Shown here in pieces: positions 20,604 to 28,781 of a stretch of 36,825 nucleotides of DNA. The position numbers and the translations under genes were made by a program. The DNA is from Mycoplasmataceae bacterium (GTDB lineage Bacteria; Bacillota_I; Bacilli_A; Mycoplasmatales; Mycoplasmoidaceae), in contig JAITRQ010000012.1 of the NCBI GenBank assembly GCA_031288285.1, positions 1 through 36,825 of the forward strand. The letters run 5' to 3'. The stretch's first letter is position 1. Each line of letters opens with the position of its first letter. A model generated the notes under the pieces. It saw only the letters and a program-made list of their open reading frames with translations, was not told the DNA's origin and made no database searches.

Positions 20604-21866
20604 TTATGTTACATGAAAATGCGTTAATAAAATTTTCTCGGCTTCAGCGTTTCATAAACCGTGATGTTTTTGACACGAAATGTGTAATTGAGCAAATAAC
20701 GGATTGGTTTGACCCAATGTAGCAAAATCACTTATCGCTGTCAACGGTAAATCAAGATGCGTGTAACTTAAAATTTTACCATTTTTAAATTTCGGTAAAT
20801 TAACCACAGTATTAGCAATCGTGTCAATTCCACAAATATGTGAAACCATAAGTGCGGGTCTAATTTTATTTTGTGATGATAATAATAACGATTCTTTCAA
20901 ATCATCCACATTTCCGCCTGTGCTACCCAAAATATGTGTGCTAGTATAGTGGCAATTGTAAAGATTGATATTAGCGCTAAAGGTTTTATCTGCTGGTCCA
21001 GCAAAAAAATTGAAACAGCCGTCAAACGCTAAAAGTCGATCACCTAATTCACATATTTCTTTTATGGGGGCATAGACAAAAATATCATGATAACCTACGC
21101 CATTAGTTAATTTCATTAATTCATCATATGGATTAGAATAATTTTTACTGTTAACATAAGTGATACTCACGCCATGAGTAATACCATATTGAGGTGAAAC
21201 TAATTCTTTAGCACGATTTAAACGATGATCATCAATATCAACTACGACAATTTGCTTGGGTTTATGTGCTAAAGTCAAAGGATACTCAATCGCTCCCAAA
21301 CCCATTGGTCCTGCACCGCCCAAGATTAACACATTACCATTTGGTTTAATACCAGAAGCGTGTTGATAATTGCGTTTGTTAGTATGATACATGGCATTAT
21401 AACCACCGATAATACAACTCATTGGTTCGGCTAATGATGCGTCAAAAAAGGCTTCACCATTGTAGTGAAGTAAACAACCCAATTCCATCACTTCGTTTGG
21501 GACGATGGCGTATGTGGCACTGCCACCATAAAATCGATAAGAATAACCTGGTGATGCTAAACTACCTTTATAATTTAAAGCAGGTTGCTGTGCAAACTTT
21601 TCACCAACTTTAAATTCGCTTTGCCATTTTTTACCCACTTGAATAATCGTGCCCGCAAATTCATGACCAATAATGATCGGGTTCTTCTCAATATCTTGTG
21701 GTGCTCTTTTGTGGAGTTTACCTTGAATCAATAACTTATACGTTGACATACAAATACTATCAGAAATAATCTTGACCAAAATTTCATCATCTTTAATTTC
21801 GGGTAATTCAAATGTTTCTAATCTTAAATCATTTGCACCGTACAAACGCACTGCTTTAGTTTTCAT
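20604..21866 (-). CDS. Zinc-dependent sugar-phosphate dehydrogenase (SorE/L-sorbose-1-phosphate reductase-like)
   Basis: 420 residues, medium-chain dehydrogenase fold. The catalytic zinc ligands look intact: C39 in SICMSTYK, H68-E69 in IIGHEFAGTI, and E147 in LAEPMSCIIGG. The Rossmann loop is ILGGAGPMGLGAIEY near residue 181, followed by VVVDIDDHRLNRAKEL. Overall layout and length match SorE-type enzymes, which interconvert sugar 1-phosphates and hexitol phosphates with NAD(P)H. Its place between a hexitol PTS and a fructose-1-phosphate-type kinase suggests it oxidises the phosphorylated hexitol. It overlaps the PTS gene by 11 bases. The true substrate is not readable from sequence. Confidence 0.82.
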
Positions 21867-23874
21867 TGTTATTTATTGTTAAAACTTTATAAATTTCATC
21901 AATGTTCTTAGATTTCACTAAATTAATAACGTCTTGTTCGTTGCTTAACTTGGTACATATATTTTGCAATATATTCATGTGATCTTCATTATTAACAGCA
22001 ATGGCAATTACCAATTGTACTGGTTTACCATGTCAATCAATTGGTTTTTGATAAGTGGTAATTGCCAAACTATTGTGTTTGATGTATTTACGATCTTGGT
22101 TCGCAGCATGAGGAATAGCGATTGCATTGCCAATCGCAACACTTACATCTTTATCCCGCTTAATCATACCAGTAATGTACGCTTGTGCAACTGCACCGTG
22201 ATTAAACAATATATTACCAACACGTTTAATAGCTTGTGACACGGTTTCATTAGGACAATTCAATTTAATGCATTCTTTGGATAAGATATTTTTACTCAGA
22301 TCGTTTGTTACTAACGGTTTATTACTAGGAATATTTTTTAATTCTTGGGCTAATATCTCATATTCTGGTGCATTCATGAAATCTTTGATTGTGATAATGC
22401 GCGCATTAGCATTTCTTCGCGATACTTGTTCTTTAAGGGTTTGGTGAACAATGATTAGTTTAGCATTTTGGGGTATTTCACTAACTGATCGATGAATAAC
22501 ATCAATGCCATTAATACCATGTTGTACAAGTATTTTCTTGAGTTTGGTTGCTCCCATGGCACTCGAACCCATACCAGCATCGCACGCAAAAACAATTGTA
22601 TCCAAACCAGTCAAATGGTTGCTAATACCAAAATTTTTACTTTGTGCTTTTAGTGAAGCAACTGTTGCTTGACTCTCTTGCAAAGATTTATTAGGTTTTT
22701 TAAATTTAAAACAAATTAATGCACCAGCAAAACTTATTGCTGTACCTGTCAACATTCCCGCAGTATTAGCAATATAAATAGAACCTGGATAATAATTAAT
22801 TACTGTTCCTGGTAATCGCGGATAACCACCTAAATTATTCGGCGTCATAATGTATTCCATAATTATTGAACCAGGTGATGCAGGTGCACGCAATCCACCA
22901 CCTAATATTTGCTCAACCGCCACGCCACTCGCTCCTGCAATGATTAACGGAATAATCAATACTGGCATCAAAATAACAAACGGGAAATAAATTTCGTGAA
23001 TACCGCCAAACAAATGAATCGGTAATGCACCAATTGCATTGCGGCGATTTTCGCCTTTATTGAATAAAATGTATGCTAATAACATTCCCGCACCAGGACC
23101 AGGATTAGATTCAATCATGAATAAAATAGACCGACCATACTCATTTGCTTCAACAGTACCTAGTGGGGTAAACACACCATGATTGATTGCATTATTAAGA
23201 AACAAAACTTTGGCTGGTTCAACAATAACGGACATAATCGGCAATCCATGAAACTTTTCTAAACCATTCACCGCTTTACCCAAAATTCAAGTAAAACCAA
23301 CAATTGGGTAACTAATGCCAAAATAACCAATAATCATTAAAACCATACCAACTATACCAATCGCTAAATTGTTAAATAACATTTCAAATCCAGTTGGTGT
23401 AATCTTTTGGACATATGGATCAACCAATTTAATAATAAGCCCCCCAATTGGTCCAACGATCATCGCTCCCAAAAACATTAGCATATCATTGCCATCCAGC
23501 AATTCCTGAATGTAACTAGGTGCAAAGGCATATTGTCCAGCCATAATTAAACTAAGAGCAAACATCGCCCCAACAACGCCGCCTTTTATATCACCAATTA
23601 ACTTACCACCTAAAAAAGCAATTAACAACGGTAATAAATACATAATCATTAACGAAGTTAACGTACTAAAAGCTTTCTGTACATCACCATTTGGTAAGTA
23701 ACACCCAACTGTAGCAATTAATCCAAACCCAATGAAAGCGCCAATAATTGGCATAATCATTTTGCTTAAAAAATTACCTAAACGTTGGGTAAATATTTTC
23801 GTATCATCAAAAAAACGCTGAGTATTAATCACTATGTATTTTATTTTAACAAATAAAATAATGATAATATTCAT
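21856..23874 (-). CDS. mtlA: PTS mannitol-type transporter, IICBA fusion
   Basis: About 672 residues. IIC membrane domain: SKMIMPIIGAFIGFG at the N-terminus, and the mannitol-class motif GGIHEIYFPFVILMP (His near residue 293). IIB: VFACDAGMGSSAMGA with the phospho-Cys near residue 431. IIA: GNAIAIPHAA with the phospho-His near residue 589. All three phosphotransfer sites are present. It imports and phosphorylates a hexitol using PEP via HPr. Two TGA Trp codons (22033, 23287) join the stretches. ATG 23874 is the longest start; GTG 23832 (MINTQRFFDDTK) would give a more usual N-terminus and cannot be ruled out. It leads the operon and is divergent from the micro-ORF at 23897. Confidence 0.9.
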
Positions 23875-23896
23875 TTTTTTATTTGACTAAATAATT

Positions 23897-23989
23897 GTGA
23901 AAACTAAGAAAATATTTAAATTACTTTTATGAATTATTGGTATTTGTTTATTGGGGATTGTTGCAGTCGTTATTATCATGCTTGTTTAA
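23897..23989 (+). CDS. Possible 30-residue single-helix membrane peptide
   Basis: A GTG-started frame encodes a basic start (KTKKIFK) followed by one continuous hydrophobic helix (about 22 residues, with one TGA Trp) and a TAA stop. The basic head plus helix pattern suggests an inner-side-anchored micro-membrane protein. There is no clear ribosome binding site. It is the first frame of the rightward cluster that leads to cdaM. It may be a chance AT-rich hydrophobic frame. Confidence 0.32.
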
Positions 23990-24027
23990 AAAAACATATT
24001 TTTGTAATCAGCATTTTATAATGTATA

Positions 24028-24113
24028 AAGAGGTAATAATGAAACAAAAAAGTAAAAAATCTTGTGGCTGTTCAAAAAGTTGCAGTGGCAAAACAAAAGT
24101 TCGTAAGCACTAA
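24028..24113 (+). CDS. 24-residue basic Cys-rich micropeptide
   Basis: The coding part is 24039-24113 and is preceded by a strong Shine-Dalgarno AAGAGG (24028-24033) and a TATAAT (24018-24023). The peptide is MKQKSKKSCGCSKSCSGKTK followed by VRKH; it has three Cys (9, 11, 15) in a CGC...C pattern and nine Lys or Arg. It might bind a metal ion or nucleic acid. I recognise no family. Such a good ribosome site is unusual in this window, where most operon-leading genes have none, which argues it is translated. It sits 19 bases before the pseudo-GGDEF-EAL gene. Confidence 0.6.
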
Positions 24114-24132
24114 TTAAGAATTATTCATTTTT

Positions 24133-25980
24133 GTGCCTTTAATTGGTAATGCTTTTTTGTGTGGAATAATCGCAATTATTTTTTCGATTATTGTTGCGGT
24201 TTCTGTTTTAACTATTCACAACACAAAATTATTCAAGAAAATTATTAATATTCATTTTACTTCTAAAATTATTTTTGATGTAATCGTTGGTGCTTTATGC
24301 GGTTTTGTTTACTTATTAATTTACTATATTGCTAACATTGCTAACGAAAATATATTTATTGTAAATACCGTATTTTGTGTAGCGATTATTTTACCAACAT
24401 TAATTTCGCTAGACTACAAAAACGTGTTCGCTTTAAACATTGGTGCTATTACGACTTTACTAATAATTAACAATTACATTCTAAATTTGTCGTTTAGTAC
24501 GATAATCGTTTTCGTATTAATCTTACATGCAGCGTTTGGCTTTTTAATTTTAATCATGAGCACGCTGATTCGTCAGAACATTTACTTGCGGGCATCATAC
24601 ACTAGCATTTTTTTCGCTATTTTACTTTGAAGTATTGTTATCTTTTATTCAACTAATATTAATTTTGTTCGTGGGTTTAGCAGTCTTAATGATTTGTGAA
24701 TTCAAACAACGATATTAATGTTTTTTACATTGATTAATTTATGATTAGCAGTAGGGGTATGGTCTGTATTCAAAAAAATAATGCAGTTAAACATTCAAAC
24801 TCAATATCGTTATAAACAATTTGTCGGTTACAAATTTGCTCCTGAACAAATTAGCGAATTTATTGCTCGCAAGAACATTCAATATGCTTATGTGATGTTA
24901 CTCCATATTGATATTGAAAATACGACTGATAAAATTGTCGATTATGATATAAGAAAACAAGTAGAAAGTATTATTAGCCAAGAAATTTCGCATAGTTTTA
25001 AAGATACATCTGCCCTTTTCTTCCAAACAAATAATGATCGGTTATTTTGTATAGTCCCAGCAACAAATTTCGATATTAACAGCATCAAAGTTTCTTATCA
25101 AAATAATATTACTGAAAAAAGAACCGCAAATGATCCTCTAGTTAAATTTGAAAATATTGAAAATAAAATTAGTAAAGAAATAGCATTGAAAAAACAGCTT
25201 ATTAAACCAACTATACAAATTTTCATTTCTGTTTATGGCTTACATGATAGTAGCATTCAACGTTGCGTCGAATTATGTAATACGTTGTTGTTAAGTAAAA
25301 ATAATACTAATTTAATACAAATCTATCACCCCGTTGATTATGCGTCACAAAATAATGAAATGATACTTTACAAGGAATTAAAAAATTATGTTAATGACAA
25401 AAATATTGAAATTCAATTTAAAAAAATTATTCTGCGGGGTGAAACTTTTCAACTACCGATTTACTCATATCCATCTAAGAATGTTTTTGAATACTTCAAA
25501 TTATTGCAATTAGTTCCTAAAAAACTAACTATTATTTTAATGCGTCATCTTGTAGCGTTAACTCTACAAGCTTATTCAACTAATTCTACTTTGAGCGAAC
25601 ATAACATCATTATTTATTACCCAATTTCCTTTATTGGCTCAACTGAATTTATCATTCAAAATTTCATGAATAAACTTAAATTGTTTTCACTCCTACCAAA
25701 ACGTGTATGTCTAATGATTGATTTAGATCAAACTAAAAGACTAAGTATAACTACGATTAAAAATCTTCAAGCTCTTGTAAAAAATGGTATTCGAATTATT
25801 TATAACAATATTAATCAGGAAAATATTAATCTTGTCAATACTTTTGACCCGTGATTTGTGTGTTACCAAAATTTAATTAATCCTTCTAAATCAGAACAAA
25901 TTACTTACGATAAATTAATGGGCGAATTATTAACTAATAATGAAATCAAATATTTTAGCCGCGAGTTATTAAGCATATAA
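24133..25980 (+). CDS. Membrane protein with degenerate GGDEF and EAL domains
   Basis: 615 residues through TGA Trp codons at 24628, 24697, 24742 and 25852. Residues 1-215 hold about seven hydrophobic helices. Residues 250-400 follow the GGDEF fold pattern: MLLHIDIENT (like the LDID strand), then FFQTNNDRLFCIVPA where GGDEF should be, then IQIFISVYG and a helix with the CNTLLLSKNN (AD-AL-AK-like) spacing. Residues 405-600 follow the EAL pattern: LRGETFQLPIY (ETF for EAL), NIIIYYPIS (Asn ligand lost), VCLMIDLD, and LVKNGIRIIYNNIN where the DDFG metal site should be. All catalytic residues seem lost, so it is a likely pseudoenzyme or receptor. It lies 14 bases before cdaM. The start GTG 24133 is the best available. 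The domain call is by pattern, not a profile search. Confidence 0.66.
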
Positions 25981-25994
25981 TTAACTAAATTAAA

Positions 25995-26690
25995 ATGGAA
26001 ACCGTAATTTCTTTAGCGATTATTATTATCTTGCTATTAGTTAGTCTGATTGCTGTACAAATTGTATTTACAATTTATGGTTCTGAAATCCGAGTATTTT
26101 TATCCCGTTTGCGTTTTGCACACCGCGGTCGTAACGAGGATTTAAAATTTATTATGTCATTTATCAACAACTTTGCCAGTGTATTAATTAAAATGTCATC
26201 TGACAAAGTTGGTGCATTAATCGTGATTGAAAACAAAGATAGTTTATTACCATACATCAACATTGGTAATCGTATTGATGCCGCTTTTTTCCCCGAATTT
26301 ATCACTTCAATTTTTTACAACAAGAAATCCGCATTACATGATGGTGCGGTTATCATCCGCAATTGGCGCATTGCTTCATTATCTAGTTATTTACCAATGA
26401 CTAAAAAAGTGGTTAATGTTGAATATGGTGCACGTCATCGTGCAGCATTTGGAGTTTGCGAGAAATTTGATTGTTTTGCTTTTGTTGTTAGTGAAACTAA
26501 TGGTAATATTACTGCAGTACACTTGGATGAATTTAAAAAACTTTCACCCTCGCCAGAAAAATTAGTAAGTGAAATTGCGCGCATTTTTGCTTCTAGTGGC
26601 ATATTTGCTCATCATAAAACTTTGCGTAAAACAGATATCTTGACACAAGTGGAAGAATTTAATAGACCCAAATTACTTAAAAGAAAATAA
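25995..26690 (+). CDS. cdaM: Diadenylate cyclase (c-di-AMP synthase, CdaM type)
   Basis: 231 residues. It condenses two ATP to cyclic di-AMP, the essential second messenger controlling potassium and osmotic balance in Firmicutes and mycoplasmas. One N-terminal membrane helix (residues 5-27, ending IVFTIYG) is followed by the DisA-N catalytic domain with ALHDGAVII (DGA motif) and EYGARHRAAFG (RHR motif), both intact. The single-helix topology matches the mycoplasma CdaM type rather than CdaA with three helices. It follows the degenerate GGDEF-EAL gene by 14 bases and is followed by tRNA-Ser. Confidence 0.93.
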   Translation: METVISLAIIIILLLVSLIAVQIVFTIYGSEIRVFLSRLRFAHRGRNEDLKFIMSFINNFASVLIKMSSDKVGALIVIENKDSLLPYINIGNRIDAAFFPEFITSIFYNKKSALHDGAVIIRNWRIASLSSYLPMTKKVVNVEYGARHRAAFGVCEKFDCFAFVVSETNGNITAVHLDEFKKLSPSPEKLVSEIARIFASSGIFAHHKTLRKTDILTQVEEFNRPKLLKRK

Positions 26691-26713
26691 ACGCATCAAC
26701 AATATATGTATGC

Positions 26714-26719
26714 TAAAAT
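26714..26719 (+). promoter_or_regulatory. tRNA-Ser promoter (extended -10)
   Basis: TGC-TAAAAT forms an extended -10 (26711-26719) ending 10 bases before the mature tRNA 5' end. Confidence 0.55.
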
Positions 26720-26729
26720 TTAACAAAAT

Positions 26730-26818
26730 GGAGACGTACTCAAGAGGCTAAGAGGACACCCTGCTAAGGTGTTAGATCGCTATGCGATGCATGAGTTCGA
26801 ATCTCATCGTCTCCGCCA
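26730..26818 (+). tRNA. tRNA-Ser (anticodon GCU)
   Basis: Acceptor GGAGACG/CGTCTCC, anticodon loop CTGCTAA in a CACC/GGTG stem, a long variable arm (GATCGC-TATGCGATGC region) as in class II tRNAs, T-loop TTCGAAT and encoded CCA at 26816-26818. It reads AGC and AGU. Its last two bases are the first two of a 39-base repeat that recurs 396 bases downstream. Confidence 0.96.
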
Positions 26819-26855
26819 TTTTGCAAGGTTTCAAGCTAATTACTTGAATTTGCAA
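26817..26855 (+). repeat. 39-base direct repeat, copy 1 (hairpin)
   Basis: Starts at the CA of the tRNA-Ser CCA and matches copy 2 (27213-27251) at 37 of 39 positions. The unit contains arms TTGCAA/TTGCAA and TTCAAG/CTTGAA around a loop; both mismatches lie in that loop. It could be the tRNA transcript terminator or an attachment-type repeat. There is no T-run after it. Confidence 0.85.
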
Positions 26856-26911
26856 TCGATCGTGTCAGTTTGGTTTACAAACACCAAATACACATAAATA
26901 ATATTTCAAGT

Positions 26912-27187
26912 ATGGAAAATAAACTAACTAATTTAAGAGTTACTAAATCTAATCCTAGGGGTGCAGGACGTAAACCGGGATGGAGTGTTAATTATGTTGG
27001 TAAGAAATTTGGAGGGTGAACAGTAGTAAGAAATGTTGGATATATTGGGAAAAATGATAAAAAAAATTATTATTGAATACTTTCTTCTCCAAGTAACCAA
27101 AGTAAAACTATCGCATTAAGAACCGATGTGATGAAAAAATTCAAAGGTAAAAATTTGTGAAAAATAACTAAAAAAACTATTTCTTAA
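26912..27187 (+). CDS. Small AP2/homing-endonuclease-like DNA-binding protein
   Basis: 91 residues, missed by standard-code ORF calling because it holds several TGA Trp codons (27007, 27073, 27166 regions). NYVGKKFGGWTVVRNVGYIG followed by KNDKKNYYW resembles the GxxFGxLTVI start of AP2-like and HNH-associated DNA-binding modules of phages and homing elements. The usual zinc cysteines and catalytic residues are absent. A -10-like TAATAT ends 7 bases before ATG 26912, so the transcript may be leaderless. It is the only gene between two copies of the 39-base repeat, directly after tRNA-Ser, which suggests a small inserted cassette. The domain call is tentative. Confidence 0.62.
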
Positions 27188-27212
27188 ATTTTTCTAAAAT
27201 TGCATGTTCCAT

Positions 27213-27251
27213 CATTTTGCAAGGTTTCAAGCTAACTGCTTGAATTTGCAA
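27213..27251 (+). repeat. 39-base direct repeat, copy 2 (hairpin)
   Basis: Second copy, 26 bases after the stop of the small AP2-like gene. Differs from copy 1 only at two loop positions (CTAACTG against CTAATTA). The stem arms are unchanged. Confidence 0.85.
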
Positions 27252-27303
27252 CCAAAATACTAATAAACAAAACATTTTAAATTTCGTGTAATCTTTAAAA
27301 AAA

Positions 27304-27337
27304 TTGCGTCCTTTTTTTTTTTTTTTGCGATTATAAT
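27304..27337 (+). promoter_or_regulatory. Promoter with T15 spacer tract (probable phase-variable)
   Basis: TTGCGT (27304-27309) may serve as -35 and TATAAT (27332-27337) is a perfect -10. Between them lies a run of 15 T (27312-27326), making the spacer 22 bases. Loss of about five T would give the optimal 17. This is the arrangement of phase-variable promoters. The mRNA start would be about 50 bases before the ATG. Confidence 0.6.
27312..27326. repeat. T15 homopolymer tract
   Basis: Fifteen consecutive T residues between the likely -35 and -10 boxes of the following gene. Confidence 0.9.
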
Positions 27338-27392
27338 TTAGACAAGTCAAAAGTTACAACGAACACATTGAATTACTGAAATATTTAAGACC

Positions 27393-28703
27393 ATGCCAAA
27401 GCAAAAAATTGATTTACAAAAAAGAGAATTTGTTTTTAATCTGATCAAAACTTTATCTCAACCATCATTAGGGTGCACCGAAATTGGTTTAATCGCATTG
27501 GCAGCAACAATTGCTAGTGAAATATTAAAAGGAAAAATTAGCAAAGCAAATGTGAAAATTTCTCCATACATTTATCGTAATGTAGCTCATATTGGTGTAC
27601 CTTTATTAGGTTTTTGTGGCGTTAATATGATCGCGGCAAGCGGTTTTATAATCAAAAATAGTCGCAGTGGTTTGGCGTTATTATGTGACCTTAATCCTTC
27701 AAAAATTACCCAAGTTAAATCACTTTCTAAACGCATTAGTCATGATATTGTCAATGATGTTGATCCGGTATTTTGCGCTATTAATGCTACAGATAGTTTA
27801 GGTAACAATGCACAAGTTGTTATTGAAAAATATCATGATAATGTTACTTCTATCATCTTAAACAATAAAAAAATTAAAATTCCTAGTAAATTTCAACAGC
27901 AAGAGCAAACTACCAGCCAATCTAACTTGCAGTATGCTCCAGAAGATATCACGCTTTCTGACTTAATTACTATCGTTGATTCTTTTAGCCTAAGTGAGTT
28001 GTCATTTTTAAAAAAAGGTGTTAGTTTAAACGACGCTATCGCTCGTTACGGTATTAAACATAATAGCAAAAATGGTTTGACCAGTGCGTTTATTAATAGC
28101 ATCCCTGCATTAAAACAACACAGTTGAAAACGTAATGCTTTACTGTTAACTGCAGCAGCAATAGAAGCGAGAATGTCGGGTTGTACATTACCAGTAATGA
28201 CTAGTAATTTAAGTGGCGATCATGGATTAACATTAATTATTCCGATTGTTGTTTGAAGTTATTACCATAGCGAACCGAAATTAACAATGCTACGCGCAAT
28301 TGCGTTAGGACATATGTTGGTCTGAATTATTAAACAAAACATTGGCGAATTGTCTGCATACTGCGGAAGTGTAATTGCTGCAGTAACAGCTGTAATTGGA
28401 TCTTTGGGGTATTTACGTAAATATTCAATAGATTCAATTAATGATTTAATTAATCTCAATATGTGCGCAACTACTGGCATATTATGTGATGGGGCAAAAC
28501 CTTCATGTGCTTATAAAATTTGTACCGCACTTTGAAATGGATTTTTATCGCTAGAAATGGTAGTACATCACGGTAAAATCAAACCAAAAGATGGGGTAAT
28601 CGAACAAAATACTTGAGATACTATTAGTAACATGGGCTATATGTCGAAAAACGTTATGGAAACTACAAATAATGCTATTGTTAATATTCTTAGAAAAAAA
28701 TAA
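27393..28703 (+). CDS. Cysteine desulfidase / L-serine ammonia-lyase-like protein (UPF0597, CyuA type)
   Basis: 436 residues across several TGA Trp codons (28125, 28254, 28323 and others). Family marks: LGCTEIGLIALAATIAS near the N-terminus, PYIYRNVAHIGVP, EARMSGCTLPVMTSNLSGDH, GELSAYCGSVIAAV, and CATTGILCDGAKPSCAYK near the end. The Cys residues in the last two segments correspond to the likely iron-sulfur cluster ligands of the family. Members degrade L-cysteine to pyruvate, ammonia and sulfide, and are distantly related to L-serine dehydratase alpha. The choice between cysteine and serine as substrate is not settled by sequence. It is a single-gene unit with a T15 tract in its promoter. 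Confidence 0.82.
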
Positions 28704-28763
28704 TAGTTGACAAACATTTCGCCATTATTAATTTAATTAAATAAAGCAATTTTTCACTAATGT

Positions 28764-28769
28764 TATAAT
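28764..28769 (+). promoter_or_regulatory. topA -10 box
   Basis: TATAAT ends 12 bases before the topA ATG, leaving a leader of about 6 bases. A perfect TTGACA (28707-28712) lies further upstream and could belong to a second start site with TAATTT-type -10. Confidence 0.5.
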
Positions 28770-28781
28770 ATTACAAAACAC

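Noticed and set aside
20597-20640. Frameshift between the dehydrogenase and kinase genes.
   Set aside because: Reading TGA as Trp at 20652 takes the dehydrogenase to TAA at 20604, two bases before the kinase ATG; both genes are intact.
24781-25854. Separate soluble 357-residue protein starting at ATG 24781.
   Set aside because: The frame is open without a stop from GTG 24133 when TGA is Trp, so it is the cytoplasmic half of the membrane protein.
27304-27326. Rho-independent terminator for the AP2-like gene using the T15 tract.
   Set aside because: No GC stem directly precedes the T run (only TTGCGTCC), and a perfect -10 follows it, so a promoter spacer is the better reading.
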